NCBI GenBank assembly: GCA_965227875.1
Contig: OZ245783.1
Coordinates: 3,782,001-3,846,000, forward strand
Length of the DNA: 64,000 nucleotides
Direction of reading: 5' to 3'
Source of the DNA: G965227875 sp965227875
GTDB taxonomy: Bacteria > Pseudomonadota > Alphaproteobacteria > Rhizobiales > JAJFHC01
Shown here: piece by piece, positions 25,291-34,300 of the stretch
Layout of the letters: every line of letters begins with the position of its first letter
How positions within the stretch are numbered: the stretch's first letter is position 1
Translations under genes and position numbers: made by a program
The notes under the pieces: model-generated
Seen by the model: the letters and a program-made list of their open reading frames with translations, nothing else
The model's database searches: none
Told to the model about the DNA's origin: nothing

Positions 25291-26004
25291 ATGGCGACGC
25301 GTACCAACGACCTTGGCCAGGAGATCGGATTTCCCGTGAACGACTGGACGCCGCGACCGCGTCCCCCGCGCACGGTCATGCAGGGCCGCTATTGCAGGGT
25401 CGAACCGGTGGTCCCCGACAGGCACGCCGAAGATCTTCACGCCGCCAACCTGAGCGATACCGAGAACCGGATCTGGACCTACCTCGCCTACGGTCCCTTT
25501 ACTACGCCCGGGGACTATCGCGCCTGGATGGAGCAGACGTGCCTGGGAGAGGACCCCCTGTTTCATGCCGTTGTCGACACTGAAACCGGCAAGGCGGCTG
25601 GCGTGGCCAGCTATCTGCGCATCGATCCGGACCACGGTGTGATCGAGGTCGGGCACATCAATTTCGCCCCGCCGCTCCAGCGTACCCGGGCGGCGACGGA
25701 AGCGATGTTCCTGATGATGTCGCGCGTATTCGACGAACTGGGCTACCGCCGCTACGAATGGAAATGCGACGCGCTGAACGCGCCCTCCCGCAGGGCGGCC
25801 GCGCGCCTCGGCATGACGTTCGAAGGCATCTTCCGGCAGGCGACGCTCTACAAGGGGCGCAACAGGGACACCGCGTGGTTCTCCATCCTGGATCGGGAAT
25901 GGCCGCAGACGAAGGCGGCGTTCGAGGCATGGCTGGCGGACGACAACTTCACGGACGAAGGTGTCCAGAAGACGGCGCTCGGCGATCTGATGCTACAGCG
26001 CTGA
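25291..26004 (+). CDS. RimJ/RimL-type GNAT acetyltransferase
   Basis: A 237-residue GNAT of the ribosomal-protein acetyltransferase-like group. Typical segments are YEWKCDALNAPSRRAAARLG and FEGIFRQATLYKGRNRDTAW. The N-terminal 60 residues extend beyond the core. AAGGAGG lies upstream of the ATG. It is monocistronic and divergent from the class III aminotransferase. The acceptor is unknown. Confidence 0.85.
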   Translation: MATRTNDLGQEIGFPVNDWTPRPRPPRTVMQGRYCRVEPVVPDRHAEDLHAANLSDTENRIWTYLAYGPFTTPGDYRAWMEQTCLGEDPLFHAVVDTETGKAAGVASYLRIDPDHGVIEVGHINFAPPLQRTRAATEAMFLMMSRVFDELGYRRYEWKCDALNAPSRRAAARLGMTFEGIFRQATLYKGRNRDTAWFSILDREWPQTKAAFEAWLADDNFTDEGVQKTALGDLMLQR

Positions 26005-26270
26005 GCGGAACGCGGCGCGACTCGAATCTGTCAATATTGCGGCGCAGCATTCCCGCGCGGCCGCGATTCAATTTGTCGCGGGCGAATTCGTCTTTTGATT
26101 TCAGAGCTTTGGGCTCAGGTTAGCCAATTCTCGAAATTGCCGCTGATTGTAATCTGTTCGTTATGATATAAATCGCTGACTCATCCATGCGAATTCGGTC
26201 GCACGTGTAGTCGGCCAGCAGCCGGGTGTTCGGGATGGACATCGGCTGATGCGTAACGGAGTGTACCGGC

Positions 26271-26873
26271 TTGCGTCCGTTCCTCGCCTTCTCAGTCCTG
26301 TTCTTTCTGCTCGCCTCGCTCGCCGGCTGCGGCGTGACGGTTATCGGCGGCGGCGATGACGAGGACTTCGATTCCGCGGAGTTCGAGGTTTCCGGCTCGG
26401 TCCTCGTCATGACCGGCGGCATCGACGACGACACCGCAGACGAGCTCGACGAGGCGCTCGACGAGAACCCGGCCGTCAACACCCTGTTGATGAAGGACGT
26501 GCCCGGTTCGCTCGACGACGAAGCGACCCTGGTCGTATCCCGGAAGGTGAGGGCGAGGGCCCTGACGACCTACGTACCGTCCGACGGTCGCGTGGCCGGC
26601 GAGGCGATCAAGGTCTATCTCGCCGGCGTCCGGCGCATCGCCCAGCGCGGCGCCCGCTTCGGCGTCAAGTCCTGGAAGAACGACGACGACCAGGCCGGAA
26701 TCCAGCTCGCCGTGAACGACCAGGCCCACGGCCCGAGGCTCGCTTTTTACCGCGAACTCGGCATCCCCGAGGAGTTCTACTGGTTCACCCTGCGGGCCGC
26801 GCCGCCCGAGGGCATGTACTGGATGACGGAGAGCGAACTGACCCGGTTCCAGGTGGTCACGGAGTTCCAGTGA
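26271..26873 (+). CDS. Lipoprotein resembling COG3904 periplasmic protease-fold proteins, active site lost
   Basis: A 200-residue exported protein with a lipobox LASLAGC, so it is anchored to a membrane from about Cys20. The body matches the ClpP/crotonase-like pattern of COG3904 periplasmic proteins: GGIDDDTADELDEAL, then a PG-S loop, then FGVKSW. The usual catalytic segment with a Ser between small residues reads GRVAGEAI instead, so the nucleophile appears to be gone. The start is the TTG at 26271, an unusual codon chosen because it gives the full signal peptide. The 266 bp upstream are AT-rich and gene-free. Function unknown. Confidence 0.65.
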   Translation: MRPFLAFSVLFFLLASLAGCGVTVIGGGDDEDFDSAEFEVSGSVLVMTGGIDDDTADELDEALDENPAVNTLLMKDVPGSLDDEATLVVSRKVRARALTTYVPSDGRVAGEAIKVYLAGVRRIAQRGARFGVKSWKNDDDQAGIQLAVNDQAHGPRLAFYRELGIPEEFYWFTLRAAPPEGMYWMTESELTRFQVVTEFQ

Positions 26874-26903
26874 CGATCGCGGCCACGCGATGCCGGAATT
26901 CGC

Positions 26904-27593
26904 CTAGCGCTCGACGTCCCCGAGCTGTCCCACATCGTCGATTTTCACCAGTTTTCCCCGAACCTGAACCCCGCGTTCACGCAGGTCGGCGAAGGCGCGG
27001 GAAAGCGCTTCCGGCGTGATCCCCAGCCGCTTGGCGATCACCACCTTCGTGTAGGGGAGTTCGATTTCCGCCGGCCCGTTTTCCGTGCGGCCCAGTCTCA
27101 GGAGAAACTCCGCAAGCCGCCCGGTCGCCGTCGGCGTGCGCAACAGCGTGATTTCGTTCACCAGCTGCTTGAGGTGCTGGGACATCGACGCCAGCATGCC
27201 GAGCGCCATCGACGGATCCTCGCGGATCCTGTCGACGATGGCCCTGGCGTCGATGCGGATCAATGCGGTCTTCGACACCGCCTGGGCATTAACCGGAAAG
27301 GCGTGTTCGAGGAAGAATGCCGCTTCGCCGAAGCTCTGAGGGGGCCGGAAGACATTGACCGTGGCCTCGTTGCCGTTAGGTTCGAGGTGGTAGAGCCGCA
27401 CCGCACCCGACCCGATGATGTAGAAGCAGCCCGCTTCGTCGCCTGCCTCGAACACGGCCTCGTTCTTGGAGAAGCTGATGCGCTTGGCCCCTGCGACGAG
27501 CAGTCTGCAGGCTTTTTCTTCAAGTCCGGAAAACAGGGGATGGGACCGGATCAACTCGTGGTCGTGCTCGGTCAGTCGGCTTGATTGAGGCAT
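26904..27593 (-). CDS. Crp/Fnr family regulator (probable Dnr/NnrR-like) of the nap operon
   Basis: A 229-residue protein: a cyclic-nucleotide-binding-like beta-roll (residues about 20-135), a dimer helix and a C-terminal winged helix in which ITPEALSRAFADLRERG is the recognition region. The N-terminus lacks the cysteine cluster of FNR, so oxygen sensing through an Fe-S cluster is unlikely. A haem-based NO sensor (Dnr/NnrR type) or another signal fits. It is divergent from napEFDABC with a perfect FNR-type site between them. The ATG at 27593 gives the family-standard N-terminus. Confidence 0.87.
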   Translation of the reverse strand: MPQSSRLTEHDHELIRSHPLFSGLEEKACRLLVAGAKRISFSKNEAVFEAGDEAGCFYIIGSGAVRLYHLEPNGNEATVNVFRPPQSFGEAAFFLEHAFPVNAQAVSKTALIRIDARAIVDRIREDPSMALGMLASMSQHLKQLVNEITLLRTPTATGRLAEFLLRLGRTENGPAEIELPYTKVVIAKRLGITPEALSRAFADLRERGVQVRGKLVKIDDVGQLGDVER

Positions 27594-27701
27594 GGCGCAA
27601 GCAGTCTCCGGTCTTTCTGGTGGTTGACTTGCGCCCGCAAGCACCCTTTCCGGTCCGTCCCCGGACCGGACAATCGCATTCATGCCAAAACATCGCAATT
27701 C

Positions 27702-27715
27702 TTGATTCATATCAA
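27702..27715. promoter_or_regulatory. FNR/Dnr box upstream of nap
   Basis: TTGATTCATATCAA is an exact match to the FNR-family consensus TTGAT-N4-ATCAA. Its centre lies about 95 bp upstream of the napE start codon and 115 bp from the regulator start. It is the expected site for anaerobic or NO-dependent activation of nap by the neighbouring Crp/Fnr protein or by FNR. Confidence 0.75.
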
Positions 27716-27802
27716 CGAACGCTCTCGCGAACACCGGTAGCCTTCGTGTCATTGGCAATGACCAGTGCATGTCACCTGAGGTGGTGGAGAACGGAGAACG
27801 AT

Positions 27803-27979
27803 GTGAGCGATACCGTTCGCGAGGATCAGGACAGGGACCGGCCTTCGAAGAAGGAAGAGCTCAAGGTGTTCCTTATGCTGACCGTGCTGCTCGCCCCCGT
27901 GGTGTCGGTTGCGGTGGTCGGCGGATACGGATTTCTCGTGTGGATGTATCAGCTCATCTACGGACCGCCATCGGTCTGA
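27803..27979 (+). CDS. napE: NapE, small membrane component of periplasmic nitrate reductase
   Basis: A 58-residue protein with an acidic-basic N-terminal tail (RPSKKEELKVF) and one long hydrophobic segment ending GFLVWMYQLIYGPP, the NapE pattern. The GTG start at 27803 is supported by GGAG 7 bp upstream. It is the first gene of napEFDABC; its role in the complex is not established in any organism. Confidence 0.85.
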   Translation: MSDTVREDQDRDRPSKKEELKVFLMLTVLLAPVVSVAVVGGYGFLVWMYQLIYGPPSV

Positions 27980-28012
27980 GAGCGTGCGGGAACCGGGGGG
28001 AGATATCGGGCA

Positions 28013-28321
28013 ATGACGGACGCGATGACACGAGATTGGCGTTCGCGGCGCGATTTCCTGTTCCCCTCGCAAGGCACGGACGATCCCGATGCCACCCCCT
28101 CTGCCACCCCCACTTCCTATGAAATCGCGGACTCCTGTCTGACGAAATCGGCGACGGACTGCCGTCTCTGCGATGATGTCTGCGAGCCGCGCGCCCTCAG
28201 GTTCCGTCCCGCGATGGGCGGTATCTACGTCCCCTCGATCGATGCGGAACAGTGCACGGCCTGCGGCGAGTGCGTGCCGATGTGTCCCGTGAACGCGATC
28301 GTTGCAGGTGTTGCGGCATGA
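28013..28321 (+). CDS. napF: NapF-like ferredoxin, shortened
   Basis: A 102-residue iron-sulfur protein. Two cysteine motifs are visible: CRLCDDVCEPRA, a degenerate cluster with three cysteines counting the preceding SC, and a standard CTACGECVPMCPV. NapF is usually about 160 residues with four clusters' worth of motifs; here the N-terminal cluster region is missing or eroded. NapF acts in the cytoplasm on NapA maturation. The stop overlaps the napD start (ATGA). Confidence 0.8.
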   Translation: MTDAMTRDWRSRRDFLFPSQGTDDPDATPSATPTSYEIADSCLTKSATDCRLCDDVCEPRALRFRPAMGGIYVPSIDAEQCTACGECVPMCPVNAIVAGVAA

Positions 28322-28650
28322 ACGGTCAGCGACCCGAGGCCGGCCACATGGACCGGGACATCCATTTTTCGAGCATCGTGGTTCGCGCCTTGCCCGAGAC
28401 GGTCGGGGCGGTCGGAGATCTCGTCCGCGGCATCCGTGGCGCCAGTGTCGAACTGTCCGACGAGGCCGGCCGCATGGTTGTCCTGCTCGAAACGCCGTCG
28501 CTCTACGAGGTGACCGAAGCGGTGGACATCCTGTCCCGCCATCCGGGCGTCCTCAGTGCCGCACTCGTCTACCACCAGATCGAAAAAGCCGGGCGCGCCG
28601 ACGCACCTGTCGACGCCGGTGTCCAACCAGAAGCTGAGGTGTTGCCATGA
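28318..28650 (+). CDS. napD: NapD chaperone
   Basis: A 110-residue ferredoxin-fold protein: HFSSIVVRALPETVGAV, then VELSDEAGRMVVLLE, then GVLSAALVYHQIE, the standard NapD pattern. NapD binds the Tat signal peptide of NapA and prevents export before cofactor insertion. The ATG at 28318 overlaps the napF stop; an internal ATG at 28348 is possible. Its end overlaps the napA start by 4 bp. Confidence 0.88.
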   Translation: MNGQRPEAGHMDRDIHFSSIVVRALPETVGAVGDLVRGIRGASVELSDEAGRMVVLLETPSLYEVTEAVDILSRHPGVLSAALVYHQIEKAGRADAPVDAGVQPEAEVLP

Positions 28651-31142
28651 AACTGACGCGCAGGGACTACATCAAGGCAAGTGCGGTTGCGACCGCCGCG
28701 GCGGCTGCCGGCATCTCGGACGCGGGTCACGCCGCGAACGTCGTCACCGAAAGCGAGAAGATCGGCCTCAAGTGGGACAAGGCGCCGTGCCGTTTCTGCG
28801 GCACCGGCTGCTCGGTCATGCTGGCCACCAAGCAGGGCCGGGTCGTCGCGTCCCACGGCGACGTGCTGTCCCCGGTGAACCGGGGCCTCAACTGCATCAA
28901 GGGCTATTTCCTCTCCAAGATCATGTATGGCGAGGATCGCCTGACGACGCCGCTGCTGCGCAAGAAGGACGGCAAGTACGACAAGAACGGCGACTTCACG
29001 CCGGTGTCCTGGGACGAGGCCTTCGACGTCATGGCGGAGAAGTTCAAGGCCACGCTCAGGGAAAAGGGTCCGACGGCCGTCGGCATGTTCGGGTCCGGCC
29101 AGTGGACGGTCTGGGAAGGGTATGCGGCCTCGAAGCTCTACAAGGCCGGTTTCCGCTCCAACAATATCGACCCGAACGCCCGCCACTGCATGGCGTCGGC
29201 CGTCGGCGGGTTCATCCGCACCTTCGGCATCGACGAGCCCATGGGCTGTTACGACGACTTCGAGGCGGCGGACGCCTTCGTGCTCTGGGGCTCGAACATG
29301 GCCGAGATGCATCCGATCCTCTGGACGCGTCTCACCGACCGCAGGCTGAGCGCCCCGCATGTGCGGGTGGCGGTCCTGTCGACATTCGAACACCGCAGTT
29401 TCGACCTCGCCGACATTCCGGCGGTCTTCACGCCACAGACCGACCTCGCGATTCTCAACTACATCGCCAACCACATCATCCAGACCGGCCGGGTCAATCG
29501 CGGGTTTGTCGAGCGGCACACGAATTTCAAGATCGGCAATGCCGACATCGGTTACGGCTTGCGGCCGGAGCACCCGCTTGAGCGGGCCGCGGCCAACGCC
29601 GACAAGGTCGGCGGCGCGAAGGACGCGACCTTCGAGGAATTCGCTGCCTTCGTTTCCGAATACACCCTCGACAAGGCACACGAGATGTCCGGCGTACCGA
29701 AGAAGACGCTGGAGGCGATTGCGGAACTTTATGCCGACCCGGACACCAAGGTCATGTCCCTCTGGACCATGGGCGTGAACCAGCACACGCGCGGCGTCTG
29801 GACCAACAACCTCATCTACAACATCCACCTGCTGACGGGGAAGATCGCAGAGCCCGGAAACAGCCCGTTCTCGCTGACCGGCCAGCCGTCGGCCTGCGGC
29901 ACGGCGCGCGAGGTCGGCACCTTCGCCCACCGCCTGCCGGCCGACATGGTGGTCGCCAATGCCGACCACCGGGCCAAGGCGGAGAAGATCTGGAAGCTTC
30001 CCGCCGGTACGATCCCGCCCAAGCCCGGCTATCACGCCGTGCTTCAGAACCGCATGCTCAGGGACGGCAAGTTGAACGCCTACTGGGTCCAGGTGAACAA
30101 CAACATGCAGGCCGCCCCCAACATGATGGAGGAAGGGCTGCCGGGCTACCGCAATCCCGACAACTTCATCGTTGTCTCGGACGCCTACCCGACGGTCACC
30201 GCCGAGGCCGCGGACCTGATCCTGCCGACGGCCATGTGGGTGGAAAAGGAAGGCGCATATGGCAACGCCGAACGCCGTACCCAGTTCTGGCACCAGCTCG
30301 TGCGTGCACCGGGCGAGTCAAAATCCGATCTGTGGCAATTGATGGAGTTTTCCAAGCGCTTCACCACGGACGAGGTCTGGGACAAGGACTTGCTCGACGC
30401 CAATCCCGATTACAGGGGCCGAACCCTGTTCGATGTCCTGTTCGCCAACGGCCAGGTCGACGCGTTCCCCGTCTCCGATATCGCGGAAGGGTACGAGAAC
30501 CACGAGTCGGAGCATTTCGGCTTCTACGTGCAGAAGGGACTGTTCGAGGAGTATGCCGCCTTCGGTCGCGGCAAGGCGCATGATCTGGCGCCCTTCGACA
30601 CCTATCACGAGACGCGCGGCCTGCGCTGGCCCGTTGTTGACGGCAAGGAGACCCGCTGGCGCTTCCGGGAAGGCTCCGACCCCTATGTCGGCAAGGGGCG
30701 AGAAGTGGAATTCTACGGCAAGCCGGACGGTCGTGCCGTCATCTTCGCCCTGCCTTACGAACCGGCCGCCGAAAGCCCCGACGACGAATACCCGTTCTGG
30801 CTGTCCACCGGGCGCGTGCTCGAGCACTGGCACTCCGGCTCGATGACGCAGCGCGTGCCGGAGCTCTACAAGGCCTTCCCCGACGCGGTCTGTTTCATGC
30901 ATCCAAACGACGCCGAAGAGCTCGGCCTGCGCCGGGGCGACGAGGTGCGGGTCAGGTCGCGCCGCGGCCATATCCGTACGCGGGTCGAGACGCGAGGCCG
31001 CAACAAGCCTCCGCGCGGTCTGGTCTTCGTGCCGTGGTTCGATGCCAGCCAGCTCATCAATAAGGTGACGCTCGACGCCACCGACCCGATTTCCAAGCAG
31101 ACCGACTTCAAGAAATGTGCGGTCAGGATCGAGAGGGTTTGA
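28647..31142 (+). CDS. napA: NapA, catalytic subunit of periplasmic nitrate reductase
   Basis: An 831-residue molybdopterin enzyme, full length for the family. It starts with a Tat signal (TRRDYIKASAVATAAAAAG). The N-terminal [4Fe-4S] cluster cysteines are Cys48, Cys51, Cys55 and Cys83 (CRFCGTGC and NCIKG). The Mo-ligand Cys lies in NARHCMASAV near residue 180. It reduces nitrate to nitrite in the periplasm, taking electrons from NapB. The start overlaps napD by 4 bp. Confidence 0.97.
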   Translation: MKLTRRDYIKASAVATAAAAAGISDAGHAANVVTESEKIGLKWDKAPCRFCGTGCSVMLATKQGRVVASHGDVLSPVNRGLNCIKGYFLSKIMYGEDRLTTPLLRKKDGKYDKNGDFTPVSWDEAFDVMAEKFKATLREKGPTAVGMFGSGQWTVWEGYAASKLYKAGFRSNNIDPNARHCMASAVGGFIRTFGIDEPMGCYDDFEAADAFVLWGSNMAEMHPILWTRLTDRRLSAPHVRVAVLSTFEHRSFDLADIPAVFTPQTDLAILNYIANHIIQTGRVNRGFVERHTNFKIGNADIGYGLRPEHPLERAAANADKVGGAKDATFEEFAAFVSEYTLDKAHEMSGVPKKTLEAIAELYADPDTKVMSLWTMGVNQHTRGVWTNNLIYNIHLLTGKIAEPGNSPFSLTGQPSACGTAREVGTFAHRLPADMVVANADHRAKAEKIWKLPAGTIPPKPGYHAVLQNRMLRDGKLNAYWVQVNNNMQAAPNMMEEGLPGYRNPDNFIVVSDAYPTVTAEAADLILPTAMWVEKEGAYGNAERRTQFWHQLVRAPGESKSDLWQLMEFSKRFTTDEVWDKDLLDANPDYRGRTLFDVLFANGQVDAFPVSDIAEGYENHESEHFGFYVQKGLFEEYAAFGRGKAHDLAPFDTYHETRGLRWPVVDGKETRWRFREGSDPYVGKGREVEFYGKPDGRAVIFALPYEPAAESPDDEYPFWLSTGRVLEHWHSGSMTQRVPELYKAFPDAVCFMHPNDAEELGLRRGDEVRVRSRRGHIRTRVETRGRNKPPRGLVFVPWFDASQLINKVTLDATDPISKQTDFKKCAVRIERV

Positions 31143-31144
31143 TC

Positions 31145-31591
31145 ATGCGCAGTCTGCTCATAGGTACCGCCGTACTGGTGTTCACGGGGCTCGTGGCGCT
31201 CGCCGCGGGCTCCCAGGTCTCCACCCTGCGCAAGTCCACGCTCGACGACAGCGAAAACGCGCCGCGGATGATGCCGCAGTCCAACACGGACATCCGGAAA
31301 GTCAGGAACTACCCTGAACAGCCGCCCATCATTCCCCACAAGACGGAAGACTACCAGGTCGACCTGCGGGTCAACGAATGCATGACCTGCCACAGCCGGA
31401 CCTCGATCGAGGACAGCCAGGCGCCCATGGTTTCCGTCACCCATTTCATGGATCGCGATGGCCAGTTCCTGGCATCGATCTCGCCGCGCCGGTATTTCTG
31501 CAACCAGTGTCACGTGTCACAGCACGAGGTGAAACCGATGGTCGGAAACACCTTCGTCGACGTCGAACATCTGTTGAAGAAGGCGGAATAG
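31145..31591 (+). CDS. napB: NapB, dihaem cytochrome c subunit
   Basis: A 148-residue periplasmic cytochrome: N-terminal signal segment, then two CxxCH haem sites (CMTCHS and CNQCHV) and the conserved PPIIPHKTEDYQ region. It passes electrons from NapC to NapA. The ATG at 31145 begins just after the napA stop. Confidence 0.95.
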   Translation: MRSLLIGTAVLVFTGLVALAAGSQVSTLRKSTLDDSENAPRMMPQSNTDIRKVRNYPEQPPIIPHKTEDYQVDLRVNECMTCHSRTSIEDSQAPMVSVTHFMDRDGQFLASISPRRYFCNQCHVSQHEVKPMVGNTFVDVEHLLKKAE

Positions 31592-31602
31592 GGGAGACCG
31601 GC

Positions 31603-32259
31603 ATGATTGGCTTCGTGAAGCGGGTCTGGTCGATCCTGCGCCGGCCCAGCGCCTATTACAGTCTCGGATTTCTCACCATGGGCGGTTTCGTGGCGGGTGT
31701 CGTGTTCTGGGGCGCATTCAACACCGCGCTCGAATTCACCAACCGCGAAGCGTTCTGCACCGGCTGTCACGAGATGCGGGACAACGTGCTGGTCGAGCTC
31801 AAGCGCACGATACATTTCACCAACCGGTCGGGCGTCCGCGCAAAGTGCTCGGACTGCCACGTGCCGCATGAATGGACCCACAAGATCGCCCGCAAGATGC
31901 AGGCCTCCAAGGAGGTCTGGGGCAAGATTTTCGGAACGATCAACACGCGCGAGAAGTTCCAGGCCAAGCGGCTCGAACTCGCGCAGCGCGAATGGGCGAG
32001 GCTCAAGTCCAACGACAGCCTCGAATGCCGCAACTGCCATTCGGAAAAGTCGATGGACTTCACGCGCCAGAGCCCTCGTGCCGCCAGCGCCCACGAGCGG
32101 CTGCTGACCAGCGGGGAGAAGACCTGCATCGACTGCCACAAGGGAATCGCACACGAACTTCCCGACATGTCGACCGCCGGCGACCAGACCTTCCGGACGC
32201 GGTATCACACCAGCAGCCTGGAACCCATGCGCGAATATCTCTCCACCGTCGATCGCTGA
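31603..32259 (+). CDS. napC: NapC, tetrahaem quinol dehydrogenase
   Basis: A 218-residue NapC/NirT cytochrome. One N-terminal membrane helix is followed by four CxxCH haem sites (CTGCH, CSDCH, CRNCH, CIDCH). It oxidises ubiquinol in the inner membrane and reduces NapB. It closes the operon; no napG or napH is present, so quinol oxidation relies on NapC alone. GGGGAG lies upstream of the ATG. Confidence 0.95.
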   Translation: MIGFVKRVWSILRRPSAYYSLGFLTMGGFVAGVVFWGAFNTALEFTNREAFCTGCHEMRDNVLVELKRTIHFTNRSGVRAKCSDCHVPHEWTHKIARKMQASKEVWGKIFGTINTREKFQAKRLELAQREWARLKSNDSLECRNCHSEKSMDFTRQSPRAASAHERLLTSGEKTCIDCHKGIAHELPDMSTAGDQTFRTRYHTSSLEPMREYLSTVDR

Positions 32260-32382
32260 ACCGAGTTCCTTCCTGCGTTTCCCGGGGGCGCTGTAGCGTC
32301 CGCCCGATGCCGCTGCGCCTTGAAACCTCGTCCCGCGGCGGATATGCCGGAGCGTATATCAGGCAAACGAAGGAGGCAGGAC

Positions 32383-33348
32383 GTGAGCACGGCGACACTG
32401 GGGGAACTGGAGGCGGCATGCGAAACCGTGCACGCTACCTTCGGACCGACACCTCAATATGCGTGGCCCTTGCTCGGCGAGCGCGTCGGGTGCGAGGTCT
32501 GGGTCAAGCATGAGAACCACACACCGACCGGCGCGTTCAAGATCCGCGGCGGCCTCGTCTTCATGGGCGAACGCGCGGACGCCGGCAACCGGCAGGGCGT
32601 GATCGCGGCCAGCACCGGCAATCACGGACAGAGCGTCACCGTGGCCGCACGGCGGTTCGGCATCGAGCCGACCATCGTGGTGCCCGAAGGCAACGCGGTG
32701 GAAAAGAACGCCGCCATGAAATGCCAGGGCGCGAACCTGGTGGTCCACGGACACGATTTCCAGGCGGCCTACGAACATGCCGCGATGCTGGCCGAACGCG
32801 ACGGCCTCTACATGATGCCGAGCTTCCACCGCACACTTGTCACCGGTGTCGGGACCTATGGCCTGGAGCTCTTTCGCGCGGTGCCGGATCTCGATGCGGT
32901 CTACGTCCCGATCGGTCTGGGTTCGGGCATTTGCGGAGTGATTTCGGCGCGCAACGCGGTCGGCTCGAAGGCGGACGTGATCGGCGTCGTGGCGGAAGGT
33001 GCGCCGACCTACAAGCTGAGCTTCGAGGCCGGCAAGCCGGTGCCCTCGAACCGGTCCGAGACCTTTGCCGCCGGCGTCGCCTGCCGCGTGCCGGTGCCCG
33101 AGGCCGTGGAGACGATCTGTGCGAACGCCGACAGGATCGTCACGGTCACCGACGACGAGATCCGGGACGCCATGCGGGCGATGTATTCGGATACCCATAA
33201 CGCCGCGGAAGGGGCCGGCGCGGCGGCGCTCGCCGCCCTCATGCAGGAGCGCGGGCGCAAGGCGGGCCGCAAGGCGGCCGTCATCCTCACCGGCGCCAAC
33301 GCGGATCGCGACGAGTTCGCCCGCATCATGGCCGGAGAGAGCCGATGA
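32383..33348 (+). CDS. Threonine/serine dehydratase (fold-type II PLP enzyme)
   Basis: A 321-residue PLP enzyme. The Schiff-base Lys lies in TGAFKIRGG, the substrate loop is ASTGNHGQS, and the glycine-rich phosphate loop is IGLGSGICG. It has no ACT-type regulatory domain, so it is a catabolic type that makes 2-oxobutyrate or pyruvate and ammonia. The GTG at 32383 has AGGAGG 6 bp upstream; an ATG at 32344 is possible. Its stop overlaps the SDR start. The kbl-tdh genes nearby make threonine breakdown a local theme. Confidence 0.88.
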   Translation: MSTATLGELEAACETVHATFGPTPQYAWPLLGERVGCEVWVKHENHTPTGAFKIRGGLVFMGERADAGNRQGVIAASTGNHGQSVTVAARRFGIEPTIVVPEGNAVEKNAAMKCQGANLVVHGHDFQAAYEHAAMLAERDGLYMMPSFHRTLVTGVGTYGLELFRAVPDLDAVYVPIGLGSGICGVISARNAVGSKADVIGVVAEGAPTYKLSFEAGKPVPSNRSETFAAGVACRVPVPEAVETICANADRIVTVTDDEIRDAMRAMYSDTHNAAEGAGAAALAALMQERGRKAGRKAAVILTGANADRDEFARIMAGESR

Positions 33349-34157
33349 AGGGCAGGGCGGTTCTCGTGACGGGAGGCAATTCCGGCATCGGGCGGGGCAT
33401 CGCCCTGCGCTTTGCGCGCGAAGGTGCGGACGTGGCCATCGCCGGAAGGGACCCGGCGAAATGCGCGGCGGTCGAGGCCGAGCTTCGCGGACTCGGCGTG
33501 GAGGCATGCCATGCCGCGCTCGACCTTTCGGTCGAGGCGGACGTGGAGCGCATGATCGAAACCGTCGCTGGCCGCCTCGGTCGCCTCGACATCGTCGTCA
33601 ACAACGCGGGTTTCGGCGGCCGGCGCAGCGGCATCGCGCCGGACGACAGCCCGGGAAAACGCTGGGACATCATGCGGGGTGGCAATCTCGATTCGGGATA
33701 TTTCGTATCCGCCCATGCCCTGCCGGTCATGATCGGATGCGGGGGAACGGCGATCGTCAACATCGCCTCCACCGCCACGTGGCACGGCAACTGGGGCCTC
33801 TACTGCATGGCTAAGGCCGGTGTGGAAGGCATGACCCGGGCCTTCGCCGCCGAAGCCGCGCCCCACGGCATCAGGGTCAATGGCGTGAGCCCCGGCTGGA
33901 TCGCCACCGATCCCGACCTGGAAGCGACGGCGTCGGGCTCGGCCGACGGTTCGTGGGAGATGCCCCCGTCACTGCTCGACCGCATGGGCACGCCCGACGA
34001 GATCGCCGCGGCGGTTCATTTCCTGGCGTCCGACGAGGCCTCATTCATCACCGGACAGACGCTGGTCGTGGACGGCGGCATGATGACCATCGACTATCCG
34101 TCGCGGAAGATGCTCGAGGGGCTGGAATCGTCGCTTCAGTCGGGCAAGGGAGTCTAG
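33345..34157 (+). CDS. SDR family oxidoreductase coupled to the dehydratase
   Basis: A 270-residue classical SDR: TGGNSGIGRGIA near the N-terminus, NNAGFGG near 85, a Ser about 145 and YCMAKAG with the Tyr-Lys pair. It ends with GQTLVVDGGM, a typical SDR close. The ATGA overlap couples it to the dehydratase. Possibly it reduces or oxidises a hydroxy-amino acid or its keto product; the substrate is not known. Confidence 0.87.
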   Translation: MKGRAVLVTGGNSGIGRGIALRFAREGADVAIAGRDPAKCAAVEAELRGLGVEACHAALDLSVEADVERMIETVAGRLGRLDIVVNNAGFGGRRSGIAPDDSPGKRWDIMRGGNLDSGYFVSAHALPVMIGCGGTAIVNIASTATWHGNWGLYCMAKAGVEGMTRAFAAEAAPHGIRVNGVSPGWIATDPDLEATASGSADGSWEMPPSLLDRMGTPDEIAAAVHFLASDEASFITGQTLVVDGGMMTIDYPSRKMLEGLESSLQSGKGV

Positions 34158-34250
34158 ACGACGTTGGCGACCGCTTCCGGTTTGCCCGCGATCGGATCGG
34201 CGCGGGTCTGCATGCCGTTCTGAGACCGGTGTTCCCATCGACACATCTCA

Positions 34251-34300
34251 TAGCCCCGGACACCTCTTGTAGCCCCGGGCACCTCACATAGCCCCGTGTC
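34251..34300. repeat. Three 19-bp direct repeats
   Basis: The core TAGCCCCG recurs at 34251, 34270 and 34289, each preceded by a CTC-type word. It is a short satellite immediately before the longer 93-bp array. Confidence 0.6.

Noticed and set aside
28569..30293. A 574-codon open frame on the - strand
   Set aside because: Antisense to napA, which is full length with all cluster and cofactor motifs.
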